DNA of 64,000 nucleotides from Bacteroidota bacterium (GTDB lineage: Bacteria > Bacteroidota > Bacteroidia > Chitinophagales > Chitinophagaceae): assembly GCA_023417815.1 (NCBI GenBank), contig JAEZEI010000050.1:1-64000 (forward strand), in the 5' to 3' direction. Shown in pieces: positions 52,136 through 60,398 of this stretch. The first letter of the stretch is position 1. Every line of letters begins with the position of its first letter. Below the pieces are notes generated by a model. The model saw nothing but the letters and a program-made list of their open reading frames with translations. It had not been told where the DNA came from and searched no databases. Made by a program: the position numbers and the translations under genes.

Positions 52136-52465
52136 CTAATTTTTTATTAAAGCTTTTCTTCGCCGCCTTCGCTCAGGCCTGTACGTCTGTACCATCCAGG
52201 CAATGCAATAAAAAGGAACGATGTCGGTGAAAGGAAGCAATTCCTCAAAAAAATGCAGCGCAGTGCCCGCAATACCGAACCTGCTGCCGTAAAGCCTGTA
52301 AAACAGGAAGGCGGATAACGGCGCCCATACGATATCGGACCATTCACCATAACCGGGAAAAGCAAACCCTGCGTACCCCAGGATGTCCATGACCAGGCCT
52401 ATTACCAGGGCGCCGGTCCTTCTTCCGGGGGTGGAAATATTGATCTCAGGAGGGGTTTCCATCAT
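52136..52465 (-). CDS. Small hypothetical membrane protein
   Basis: A 109-residue protein with hydrophobic stretches at ~18-38 (ALVIGLVMDILGYAGFAF), ~47-60 (WAPLSAFLFYRLY) and ~78-92, and a strongly basic C-terminus (RPERRRRRKALIKN). The motif PGYGEWSDIVWAPLSAFLFYRLYG is highly ordered and suggests a real conserved protein. Function unknown. It lies directly upstream of uvrB, which has its own promoter. Confidence 0.6.
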   Translation of the reverse strand: MMETPPEINISTPGRRTGALVIGLVMDILGYAGFAFPGYGEWSDIVWAPLSAFLFYRLYGSRFGIAGTALHFFEELLPFTDIVPFYCIAWMVQTYRPERRRRRKALIKN

Positions 52466-52526
52466 TTCAAATTAGGCGATAAATATTTATTTAACATATA
52501 TAGCTGTCAATAGTTCAATTTATCCC

Positions 52527-52556
52527 TTGCCGGGCCGCGGCTTTCCTTTACCTTTG
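52527..52556 (+). promoter_or_regulatory. typA promoter, TTG-N19-TACCTTTG
   Basis: TTG at 52527-52529 and TACCTTTG at 52549-52556 have good -33/-7 spacing. The leader to the ATG at 52637 is about 75 nt, unlike the very short leaders elsewhere here. Confidence 0.6.
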
Positions 52557-52636
52557 CGCCTCCTGAAAAAGCGATACCGCTGTACCGACAAATCCGGGCG
52601 TATTGCCTGCGAGATCCACGCAGCACATCTAATCAA

Positions 52637-54448
52637 ATGAATATCAGAAATATTGCCATTATTGCCCACGTTGACCATGGGAAAACTACCCTGGTTGATA
52701 AGATCCTGCACGCTACAAAGGTTTTCCGTGAAAACCAGGATGCAGGCGAATTGATCATGGACAATAACGACCTGGAGCGTGAACGCGGAATTACCATATT
52801 CAGCAAGAATGCTGCCGTGGTATATAATGACATCAAGATCAACGTTATAGATACCCCCGGTCACGCCGATTTTGGCGGTGAGGTTGAACGCGTACTTAAA
52901 ATGGCGGATGGCGTTATCCTTTTGGTGGATGCCTTCGAAGGACCTATGCCTCAAACCAGGTTCGTACTTCAAAAAGCGCTACAGCTTAAGCTTAAGCCAC
53001 TTGTGGTGATCAATAAGGTGGATAAACCGAATTGCCGCCCTGATGAAGTACACGATGCAGTATTCGAATTATTCTTTAACCTGGATGCCACTGAAGAACA
53101 GCTCGACTTCCCAACCTATTATGGTTCAGGAAAAAATGGCTGGTTCAACGATTCATTGACTCCAACCGATAATATTATCCCGCTACTGGAAGGAATTGTA
53201 AAACATGTTCCACCACCGGTTACGGATAATGGTCCGCTACAAATGCAGATCACCTCTCTTGATTACTCTTCTTTCCTTGGAAGGATAGCCATCGGGAAAG
53301 TGCAGCGCGGTGTTGTTAAGGAGAACCAGCAGATAATGCTCATGCAGGCTGATGGAACCAACAAGAAAATGAAGATCAAAGAACTTTATGTGTTTGAAGG
53401 AATGGGCAAGAAGAAGGTTACGGAAGTTAATGCAGGCGACCTTTGTGCGGTTGTAGGACTGGAAGACTTCAACATCGGCGATACCATAGCAGACGTGGAT
53501 AATCCTGAAGCATTGCCGGTCATCAGCGTAGATGAGCCAACCATGAGCATGCTGTTCAGCATCAACAACTCTCCTTTCTTTGGTAAGGAAGGAAAGTTTG
53601 TAACGAGCAGGCATCTTCGCGACAGGCTGATAAAAGAAACCGAAAAGAATCTTGCACTTCGTGTAGAGGACACCGATAGCGCTGATGCATTCCTGGTATA
53701 TGGCCGCGGTATTCTTCATCTTGGTATCCTTGTGGAAACCATGCGCCGTGAAGGCTTTGAATTGACTGTAGGGCAACCACAGGTTATTGTAAGAACCATT
53801 AATGGCGTGAAGAGCGAACCATATGAAACACTGGTGGTTGATGTACCTGCAGAATTCAGCGGAAAGGTGATTGACCTTGTTACACAGCGTAAAGGTGAAA
53901 TGCTTGTAATGGAAACGAAGGGCGATATGCAGCATCTTGAATTCGAGATCCCTTCCCGCGGGCTTATCGGCTTAAGAAGTACCATGCTTACCAGCACCGC
54001 AGGTGAAGCTGTAATGGCGCACCGCTTTAATGAGTATAAACCCTGGAAGGGAGCTATCCCGGGCAGGAATAATGGAGTGCTGATCAGCAAGACAACTGAA
54101 AAGACCACGGGTTATTCAATCGATAAATTACAGGATCGCGGAAGATTCATTGTTGAACCGGGAGAAGATGTATATGCAGGACAGATCATCGCGGAACATA
54201 TCAAGCCAGGCGATCTTGTCGTAAATGCTACGGAAGCCAAAAAGCTTACCAACCACCGTGCCTCAGGTTCGGATGACGCAAGCAGGATCGCTCCGAAAAC
54301 ATTGATGACGCTGGAAGAATGCATGGAATATATTCAGCACGACGAGTGCATCGAGGTAACACCTAAGAGCATCCGTCTTCGCAAGAATATCCTTAACGAA
54401 GAAGACCGTAAGCGCGCATCAAAAGCACTTTCACAGGAAGCAGTCTAA
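52637..54448 (+). CDS. typA: Ribosome-associated GTPase TypA/BipA
   Basis: A 603-residue translational GTPase. G1 IAHVDHGKTTL (~8-18), switch I RERGITIFSKN, G3 DTPGHADFGGEVE, G4 NKVDKPNCRPDEV; then EF-G-like domain II, domain V (~400-480, SRGLIGLRSTMLTSTAGEAVM) and the BipA-specific C-terminal domain (~485-603, LTNHRASGSDDASRIAPK). It binds ribosomes under stress and helps large-subunit assembly at low temperature. Length and motif order are standard. It is followed after 28 nt by a GT9-like gene that has its own box. Confidence 0.96.
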   Translation: MNIRNIAIIAHVDHGKTTLVDKILHATKVFRENQDAGELIMDNNDLERERGITIFSKNAAVVYNDIKINVIDTPGHADFGGEVERVLKMADGVILLVDAFEGPMPQTRFVLQKALQLKLKPLVVINKVDKPNCRPDEVHDAVFELFFNLDATEEQLDFPTYYGSGKNGWFNDSLTPTDNIIPLLEGIVKHVPPPVTDNGPLQMQITSLDYSSFLGRIAIGKVQRGVVKENQQIMLMQADGTNKKMKIKELYVFEGMGKKKVTEVNAGDLCAVVGLEDFNIGDTIADVDNPEALPVISVDEPTMSMLFSINNSPFFGKEGKFVTSRHLRDRLIKETEKNLALRVEDTDSADAFLVYGRGILHLGILVETMRREGFELTVGQPQVIVRTINGVKSEPYETLVVDVPAEFSGKVIDLVTQRKGEMLVMETKGDMQHLEFEIPSRGLIGLRSTMLTSTAGEAVMAHRFNEYKPWKGAIPGRNNGVLISKTTEKTTGYSIDKLQDRGRFIVEPGEDVYAGQIIAEHIKPGDLVVNATEAKKLTNHRASGSDDASRIAPKTLMTLEECMEYIQHDECIEVTPKSIRLRKNILNEEDRKRASKALSQEAV

Positions 54449-54464
54449 TCCTTCCATTCTTTAG

Positions 54465-54472
54465 TACCTTAG
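54465..54472 (+). promoter_or_regulatory. Degenerate -7 box TACCTTAG, 4 nt before the GT9-like ATG
   Basis: One mismatch from TAnnTTTG; GCGC separates it from the ATG at 54477. Confidence 0.35.
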
Positions 54473-54476
54473 GCGC

Positions 54477-55595
54477 ATGGGTAAACGTATCCTGATTGGG
54501 CATCTTAACTCCAATGGCGACTGCCTTTACGCAACAGTTATTGCACGCCAGATAAAGGAAGTGGATTTCCCCGGATGCCACCTTACCTGGGGCGTAAGCC
54601 AGTACTGCAGGCAATCGGTTGATCTGAACCCTCATGTTGATGAGATCTGGGAATTCAGGACCAATTCACTGCTTGCAACGCTCAGGGAATGGGATGAATT
54701 CGTTGTAGAGGCCAGGAAAAGAAAGGCTGCAGGCGAGTTCGATGAGATCTTCTTTACACAGATCATCGGGGAGAACATGGTGAACATTGATGGCATCATC
54801 CGGTCTTCCATATACAATAATTACCCTTTTCCCATCACCGTTCCAAGGCAACCTGTACTTCGACTCTCAACTAACGAGGTGGATGAAGTGAAAGCATTTG
54901 CAGGCCTTCACCAGCTTTCATCTTTTAAGCATATAGTATTGATGGAATGCGGGCCATCCAGTTTCTCCTCCTCGCTGAACCCTGCTGCATGCACTGCATT
55001 CGCAGAAAAATTCGCGAAGGACCATCCCGGAACTGCATTCATACTTTCATCCAATAAGAAGATCGAAGCGTCACCATTTGTGATCGACGGAAGCAAATTA
55101 TCCTTCCGGCAGAATGCTGAGATTACAAAGTACTGCACTCATTTTATCGGTTGCAGCAGTGGTATTTCATGGATCTGTACATCAGACTGGGCAAAGCCTT
55201 TACCAAGGATCATTATAACCACCCGCAGCAGGAACTTCACTTATTCAATGGTGCTCGATCATGAATATGCAGGCCTGGACACTTCAGGGATAATTGAATT
55301 TCCTGAACAGGATGAAGTGATGGTAACGCTTTCGAACACCCTGGAAGAAGCGATCGATAATTCTTTTTCCTCTGCGAGGGAAAAATTCCATGCACCGCTG
55401 CGCGTGAAACCATATAAGTTCATCTACGTTCTAAGCAGGCTCAGTTATGAACGGCATGATATAAAAACACCCTTCCGCGCGCTGCGCAGAACCTTTAAGC
55501 GAAAGGGATTCAGCATGCCCGTCTTATTCTATTTCCTTAAAGCCTTCGTAAAACTGCCTTTGTATTATATGAAGGGAGACAGGCTGAATAAATGA
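54477..55595 (+). CDS. Glycosyltransferase family 9-like (heptosyltransferase-type) protein
   Basis: A 372-residue protein. The opening RILIGHLNSNGDCLYATVIARQIKE resembles the GDxL/V-x-x-x-P-x-x-x-x-L start of GT9 heptosyltransferases, then CHLTWGVSQYCRQSVDLNPHVDEIWEF fits the following strand-helix. The C-terminal half has CTHFIGCSSGISWICTSDW, comparable to the FxGxDSGxxH motif that grips the sugar nucleotide, and a basic amphipathic C-terminus (FRALRRTFKRKG) likely to contact the membrane. A role in lipopolysaccharide or surface glycan assembly is inferred; a GT2 gene converges on it with stop codons abutting as TGATCA. Confidence 0.6.
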   Translation: MGKRILIGHLNSNGDCLYATVIARQIKEVDFPGCHLTWGVSQYCRQSVDLNPHVDEIWEFRTNSLLATLREWDEFVVEARKRKAAGEFDEIFFTQIIGENMVNIDGIIRSSIYNNYPFPITVPRQPVLRLSTNEVDEVKAFAGLHQLSSFKHIVLMECGPSSFSSSLNPAACTAFAEKFAKDHPGTAFILSSNKKIEASPFVIDGSKLSFRQNAEITKYCTHFIGCSSGISWICTSDWAKPLPRIIITTRSRNFTYSMVLDHEYAGLDTSGIIEFPEQDEVMVTLSNTLEEAIDNSFSSAREKFHAPLRVKPYKFIYVLSRLSYERHDIKTPFRALRRTFKRKGFSMPVLFYFLKAFVKLPLYYMKGDRLNK

Positions 55596-56393
55596 TCAGT
55601 ACTGGTCCATACCCAGCGGACTTCTCACCAGCCTTTGCGAAACAGCATCTTCCATCAGTTTAATATTCCTCGCTTCCATCTCGCGGGATGCTTCCTTATG
55701 ATAAAGATGGTAGCAGATACCTGCAAACTTTATGAACCGCTTTCCTATGCCGGCATTGATAAGCCTGATCGCAAGTTCACTATCCTCGCGCCCCCAGCCG
55801 GTGAATGTTTCATTATACCCATTCACCTTCTCAAGATCCTTTTTCCAGAATGCCATATTACAGCCCTTCACATAATACCTGTACTTTCCTGATTGCTTAT
55901 ACCTTTCCGCGAATAGTGAAGAGAGGAACGGCAGGTGAAGCCCGTTCATGAAATTAGCATCTCCCTTTGCATGCTTTTTTATGTCGATGGAAGAATGCTG
56001 CATCAGCGATGCGGTAGTTGCGGGCGATAACAATACCCTGCTGCCGGTTGCAAAAGAACCTTCCCTGCTGAAAGCGATATGGTCGCGTACAAAATCTTTA
56101 TGGAAGATGAGGTCACCATCAGCCTGGATAAGATAATCTGATGCTGCGGCAGCAAATCCACGGTTCCTGATCTTTGCAAGCTGGAAACCTTCATCAGGAT
56201 GCCAGGTATGTTTCACCTTGACCGGGCATTGCTTAGCAAATTCATTGATCACCTCTTCGGTTTCCTTTCCTGAACCATCATCACATATAATGATTTCATC
56301 AGGCATTTGAGATTGCAGCAGAATACTTTTGAGGCAAAGAGTGAGTGCTTCAGGCCAGTTATAAGTTGAAATGAGCAGGGAGCATGAGGGCAT
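55596..56393 (-). CDS. Glycosyltransferase family 2
   Basis: A 265-residue cytoplasmic glycosyltransferase. GT-A fold landmarks: CSLLISTYNWPEALTLCLKS (1-24), DEIIICDDGSGKET (DDGS, ~40), FAAAASDYLIQADGDLIFHKDFV with the DxD-like DGD (~100), and GWGREDSELAIRL (~205), the ED motif typical of retaining chondroitin-polymerase-type GT2 members (DUF galactosyl-T C-terminal type). The ATG at 56393 places MPSCSLLIS at the start; the longer frame to 56513 would overlap the divergent gene's promoter. Sugar and acceptor unknown. Confidence 0.85.
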   Translation of the reverse strand: MPSCSLLISTYNWPEALTLCLKSILLQSQMPDEIIICDDGSGKETEEVINEFAKQCPVKVKHTWHPDEGFQLAKIRNRGFAAAASDYLIQADGDLIFHKDFVRDHIAFSREGSFATGSRVLLSPATTASLMQHSSIDIKKHAKGDANFMNGLHLPFLSSLFAERYKQSGKYRYYVKGCNMAFWKKDLEKVNGYNETFTGWGREDSELAIRLINAGIGKRFIKFAGICYHLYHKEASREMEARNIKLMEDAVSQRLVRSPLGMDQY

Positions 56394-56432
56394 GATGCAA
56401 GTTAATAAAGGCGCTTCAACATAATTAAGGTG

Positions 56433-56440
56433 TATCTTTG
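56433..56440 (+). promoter_or_regulatory. -7 box TATCTTTG, 4 nt before the small CxxC protein ATG
   Basis: Exact TAnnTTTG match; CGGC separates it from ATG at 56445. This decides the start, since a GTG at 56430 would lie upstream of the promoter element. Confidence 0.55.
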
Positions 56441-56444
56441 CGGC

Positions 56445-56663
56445 ATGAGAAAGCTTTTTTTCATCCTGGCTTTGTTTATCCTCTCCTTTACAGGCACTGA
56501 TGCGTTCTCTCAATGTTCGTTGTGTACCAAAACTGCCTCCCAGCTTGGGGAAAAACCTGCAAAAGCCCTTAACTCCGGGATCATCTATTTAATGATGGCT
56601 CCACTGGCGATCGGTGGATCACTGATGTTCTGGTGGTGGAAGCGCAATGGCAGTCGCCAATGA
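56445..56663 (+). CDS. Small exported/membrane protein with CxxC motif
   Basis: A 72-residue protein: signal peptide or first membrane span (MRKLFFILALFILSFTGTDAFS), then QCSLCTKTASQLGEKPAKALNSG with a CxxC, a second membrane span (IIYLMMAPLAIGGSLMFWWW) and a short basic tail. The order CSLCTKTA-LGEKPAKALN is strongly conserved-looking and I recall similar small proteins in other Bacteroidota, without function. The CxxC could bind a metal or take part in disulphide chemistry in the periplasm. Confidence 0.7.
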   Translation: MRKLFFILALFILSFTGTDAFSQCSLCTKTASQLGEKPAKALNSGIIYLMMAPLAIGGSLMFWWWKRNGSRQ

Positions 56664-56700
56664 ATCATTCCTCCGTACGAAATTGGTTTGATCTTAAAGG

Positions 56701-57582
56701 TTAATTGAAATTTTCTTTTACAAAGCGGTAAAGGTTAAACCCGGGTTTTGCAGATTCTTTTTTTAACCGCTCCCCCAGTTTTTCTTCATCTATATCCTTC
56801 ATTCTTTGCTGGCGGATCAAGGAAAGCGCTTTATTGAGCAGGATGTTTGTATGAGGTTCGACGCTGCCTTTCATCTCGTTGATCGCCTTGTATAGTTCGT
56901 TTATCCCTTCATGTTTTATCGCTGAAGTCTTCAGCACTTTTGGAGGGTGAAATGAGTGCATTAGTTCCTTCAGGCTCTTTATGAAAATATCAGCGCCGGG
57001 CCTGTCGGCCTTGTTCACTACAAAGAGGTCGGCGATCTCCATAAGCCCGGACTTCATCACCTGGACATCATCACCTGCTTCAGGAACCATGACCACAACC
57101 GTCACATCGGCAATTTCATGGATGGCGATCTCACTCTGGCCTACGCCTACGGTTTCAATTATGATTGCATCAAAAGGCGCTGCGCGGAACAGGTCTGTTA
57201 TCTCAACGATCATAGGATTCAGCCCGCCTAAGGTTCCCCTGCTCGAAAGCGAACGGATGAACACCCGGTCATCATTATACCACCGGTTCATCCTGATACG
57301 ATCCCCGAGCAATGCCCCTCGTGTAAAAGCTGAACTGGGATCGATGCAGAGCACCGCAATCTTCTTTCCTTCATCTGTGAATTCTTTCACCAAAGCATCG
57401 GTAAGGGAGCTTTTGCCTGCACCGGGAGGTCCTGTGATCCCGATCACCGGAATATCCCTGAATTGAAGGGATGTAAGGATCAGTTCATAACCTTCGGAAT
57501 GATTCTCTACCAGTGAAGCAGCCCTGCTCAATGCCCGCACATCGCCACGAACTATCCCGCCTGTTATTTCCTGGTGATCCAT
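56701..57582 (-). CDS. meaB: Methylmalonyl-CoA mutase-associated GTPase MeaB
   Basis: A 293-residue G3E-type GTPase (ArgK/MeaB). G1 GITGPPGAGKSSLTDAL (~residues 49-65), CIDPSSAFTRGALLGDRIRM, G3-like IIIETVGVGQSE, MVPEAGDDVQVMKSGLMEIAD and G4 VNKADRPGAD. MeaB gates cobalamin loading and protects adenosylcobalamin-dependent methylmalonyl-CoA mutase. The mutase genes are not in the window. The -7 box is at 57609-57602. Confidence 0.93.
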   Translation of the reverse strand: MDHQEITGGIVRGDVRALSRAASLVENHSEGYELILTSLQFRDIPVIGITGPPGAGKSSLTDALVKEFTDEGKKIAVLCIDPSSAFTRGALLGDRIRMNRWYNDDRVFIRSLSSRGTLGGLNPMIVEITDLFRAAPFDAIIIETVGVGQSEIAIHEIADVTVVVMVPEAGDDVQVMKSGLMEIADLFVVNKADRPGADIFIKSLKELMHSFHPPKVLKTSAIKHEGINELYKAINEMKGSVEPHTNILLNKALSLIRQQRMKDIDEEKLGERLKKESAKPGFNLYRFVKENFN

Positions 57583-57601
57583 ATTGATTTGATTCCGTGT
57601 A

Positions 57602-57609
57602 CAAATGTA
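57602..57609 (-). promoter_or_regulatory. -7 box TACATTTG of meaB
   Basis: Exact TAnnTTTG match on the reverse strand, 19 nt before the ATG at 57582. Confidence 0.45.
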
Positions 57610-57725
57610 ATTAACAGGAACCCTACTTTCTTGTTATACTGATGCATTAAATTTTCCTTCAACTTTAATTACTTTGTTAGCCGGAACCGAAAACCGGAAT
57701 GCTTTTTACTGTAAAGTATAAGCGC

Positions 57726-58370
57726 ATGACCAACTTCATTCCCATATTTCCATTGCCGCTGGTGGTGTTTCCAGGTGAGAAGCTTAACCTTCATATATTC
57801 GAGCCGCGCTACAAGCAGCTTATAAATGAATGTGTGAACCTGGGTAAGCCTTTCGGAATTCCTCCGGTCATTCATGAAAAGGTCTCTGAAATGGGCACTC
57901 TTGTTATGGTCACGCAGATAAGCCATACATACGAAGATGGAAGGATGGATATCAAGACCGAAGGCCGCGAAGTTTTCAGGATACTGGAGATCATAAAGGA
58001 ACTTCCTGAAAAATTATACAGCGGCGCTATCGTGAACTATCCGGAGAATGTGACTGGTGGTACAAAGAAGGAAATGATGAGGGCTATACTAAGTGGCTTG
58101 CGGAGTATTTACAGCAAGCTGGAGGTACAGAAAGAGTTCAACAAACCGGATTCAGAGATCGTTAGTTATGATATTGCACATCATATGGGGCTATCCCTTG
58201 AAGACGAATACCGTTTGCTGGGATTGCTGAATGAGAACCAGCGCCAGGAATTTCTGAAACGCCACCTTGCAAGAGTGGTTCCCATTATGAAGGAGATGGA
58301 AGAATTAAGGAAGAAAGTAAAACTCAACGGCCATTTCAAAAACCTGGAAGGCTTCAATTTTTCTAAATGA
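57726..58370 (+). CDS. LON substrate-binding domain protein
   Basis: A 214-residue protein equivalent to the N-terminal domain of Lon protease without ATPase or peptidase parts. FPLPLVVFPGEKLNLHIFEPRYKQLI (~residues 6-31) is the domain signature, and the C-terminal half is helical (EYRLLGLLNENQRQEFLKRHLARVVPIMKEMEELRKKVK). Function of stand-alone LON-N proteins in bacteria is not settled. The ATG at 57726 fits the domain; a start at 57699 would add nine residues. It overlaps coaX by 4 nt (ATGA). Confidence 0.85.
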   Translation: MTNFIPIFPLPLVVFPGEKLNLHIFEPRYKQLINECVNLGKPFGIPPVIHEKVSEMGTLVMVTQISHTYEDGRMDIKTEGREVFRILEIIKELPEKLYSGAIVNYPENVTGGTKKEMMRAILSGLRSIYSKLEVQKEFNKPDSEIVSYDIAHHMGLSLEDEYRLLGLLNENQRQEFLKRHLARVVPIMKEMEELRKKVKLNGHFKNLEGFNFSK

Positions 58371-59101
58371 GAAAAACCCTTTGCGTCGACTTCGGCAATT
58401 CGCGCTGCAAGGCTGCCATCGTTGAAAATGAAATGATCGTTGCAGACATCATCTTCAGCAAGAACATAAAGAGTGAACTTTCAGAATTCATGTCACTTCA
58501 CCACCCTGCATCTGCCATTCTTTCTTCGGTGATAGAACATGATAAGGAAATAGAAGAAATTCTTTCAGGGATCCCTTCATTTCATAAACTCAGTCACGCA
58601 TCAAAGCTTCCATTCACCACCCCGGTGGGAAAGCCATCTACCATTGGTGCAGACAGGCTTGCACTGGCAGCAGCGGCCGTACATTATTATCCCGGTAAGC
58701 ATAATCTAATCATCATGCTGGGAAGCTGCATCACATATAATTTTATTAACCAGCGATCAGAATTTCTTGGCGGCGCAATTTCCCCGGGCATGGCTATGCG
58801 CTTCAGGTCGATGCATGAACACACAGCCAAACTTCCCCTGGTGAAGGAAACAAATGAATTCCCGTTCCTTGGTTATGATACGGAGACAAACCTGCAGAGC
58901 GGGGTGCTATACGGCATCATTTGCGAGCTTGATGGTATGATAAGCAAATACGCTGAAAGATATACGAACTTTAACGTGGTTTTAACCGGGGGCAATTCGG
59001 CCTATTTTGCGGGTGAACTTAAAAACAGGATATTTGCCGACCATAATTTTTTATTCAAAGGATTGTATGCCATCGCCGAACATAACTATTGCTTCTCCTA
59101 A
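58367..59101 (+). CDS. coaX: Type III pantothenate kinase (CoaX)
   Basis: A 244-residue ASKHA-fold kinase that phosphorylates pantothenate, first step of CoA synthesis. Visible: phosphate-1 motif VDFGNSRCKAA (~6-16), TPVGKPSTIGADRLALAAAA (pantothenate-binding and GxDR), and FLGGAISPGMAMRFRSMHEHTAKLPLV. The phosphate-2 motif, usually DxGT, reads M117-L-G-S, so the expected Asp is missing; this may be a lineage trait or reduced function. It overlaps the LON-domain gene by 4 nt and the next gene by 35 nt. Confidence 0.87.
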   Translation: MRKTLCVDFGNSRCKAAIVENEMIVADIIFSKNIKSELSEFMSLHHPASAILSSVIEHDKEIEEILSGIPSFHKLSHASKLPFTTPVGKPSTIGADRLALAAAAVHYYPGKHNLIIMLGSCITYNFINQRSEFLGGAISPGMAMRFRSMHEHTAKLPLVKETNEFPFLGYDTETNLQSGVLYGIICELDGMISKYAERYTNFNVVLTGGNSAYFAGELKNRIFADHNFLFKGLYAIAEHNYCFS

Positions 59102-60398
59102 ATATATTTTCTTCCTTCTTTTTACGGTAATTCTTTCAAATGCCTCTGCCCAGGAGAACTCGCCTTATTCACGTTACGGTCTTGGCGATGTTGTTCCTTC
59201 ACAGAACATGATATCCAGGGCAATGGGCGGAGTTTCAGCAGGCTATTCAGATTATATAAGCCTGAACTTTGTAAATCCTGCCTCGCTTGGCAACATATCC
59301 CGCACTGTTTTCGATATTGGCGGAGAAGTGAACAGGCGGACACTCAAAAGCAATACAACCCCTGAAAAATATACCGCCACCAATGCACTGATCTCTTACT
59401 TCCAGTTTGGCGTTCCTGTTTCATCTAAGAAAATGGAAGCTAAACAAATATACTGGGGGCTCGGCCTTGGCCTTAGACCTGTTACCAGGGTAAGCTATAA
59501 GATAGAAGAACGCGGAAGACCCGAAGGTCTCGACAGCATGGTTACGACTTATGAAGGAAGCGGTGGATTCAACCAGGCTTCAATTTCAACTGCGATCAAG
59601 ATCAAAAGACTCAGCATCGGGCTTGCCGGCGGATATAATTTCGGGAACAAGGATTACAGCACCAAGGTTGATCTTATCAACGACAGTATTATCTACCATC
59701 GCGGCAACAGCGAACACAACACCAGCTATGGCGGCGGGTTCCTGAATGCGGGCATCCAGTACGATATCAAAATGAAGAAGGGAAGGTTGCTCAGGCTTGG
59801 CGCGTATGGAAACTTCCAGCAAAACCTGAAAGCAAAGAAGAGTCACCTTGTTGAAACCTTCGCTTATGATGGTAGTGGTGGAACACTTAATATTGATACA
59901 GTTCAATACACACCGGAAGAAGCAGGCACTATCGTTTACCCGGCGATGTATGGCATTGGGTTCACCTATAATGATGCGAACTGGGTGTTTGGTGCCGACT
60001 TTGAAACCACTATGTGGGATAATTACCGTTTTTACGGTCAGAAGGATGCGGTAGAATCGAACTGGAAATTCAGGGCCGGTGCACAATACCTGCCGATGAA
60101 GACCGCTGCTGATGCGCGGAAATATTCAAAGGTGATCCGCTACAGGGCAGGGATGTATTACGGACCTGATCATATCAATGCAGGAAAACAGCGCTTTGAA
60201 TACGGCTTTACGCTTGGGGCAGGATTGCCGCTTACTTCCGGCCAGCGCAGCTTCAACGAATTTGCAATGCTTAATGCAGGAGTTGAATTCGGTGGTAAGG
60301 GAAACAAGGAAAGTTTAAGTGTTCGCGAAACAGTGCTTAAATTCACCATCGGAGTTGCCATGAATGCAAGATGGTTCCAGAAAAGGAAATACGATTAA
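59067..60398 (+). CDS. Outer-membrane beta-barrel protein (OmpP1/FadL-like)
   Basis: A 443-residue exported protein: signal peptide in the first ~30 residues (YIFFLLFTVILSNASAQ), then NSPYSRYGLGDV and an early segment ISRAMGGVSAGYSDYISLNFVNPASLG, characteristic of FadL-like Bacteroidota barrels (AMGGAxxA...NPA), and alternating amphipathic strands to the C-terminus. It may be a porin or lipid transporter. The gene starts inside the 3' end of coaX (35-nt overlap) and its stop overlaps the lptC ATG by 1 nt. This order next to lptC is in line with an envelope-assembly role. Confidence 0.75.
   Translation: MPSPNITIASPKYIFFLLFTVILSNASAQENSPYSRYGLGDVVPSQNMISRAMGGVSAGYSDYISLNFVNPASLGNISRTVFDIGGEVNRRTLKSNTTPEKYTATNALISYFQFGVPVSSKKMEAKQIYWGLGLGLRPVTRVSYKIEERGRPEGLDSMVTTYEGSGGFNQASISTAIKIKRLSIGLAGGYNFGNKDYSTKVDLINDSIIYHRGNSEHNTSYGGGFLNAGIQYDIKMKKGRLLRLGAYGNFQQNLKAKKSHLVETFAYDGSGGTLNIDTVQYTPEEAGTIVYPAMYGIGFTYNDANWVFGADFETTMWDNYRFYGQKDAVESNWKFRAGAQYLPMKTAADARKYSKVIRYRAGMYYGPDHINAGKQRFEYGFTLGAGLPLTSGQRSFNEFAMLNAGVEFGGKGNKESLSVRETVLKFTIGVAMNARWFQKRKYD

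Noticed and set aside
53237..53935. 232-codon open frame on the reverse strand inside typA
   Set aside because: Antisense shadow of a highly conserved gene; its translation shows no domain and no start context.
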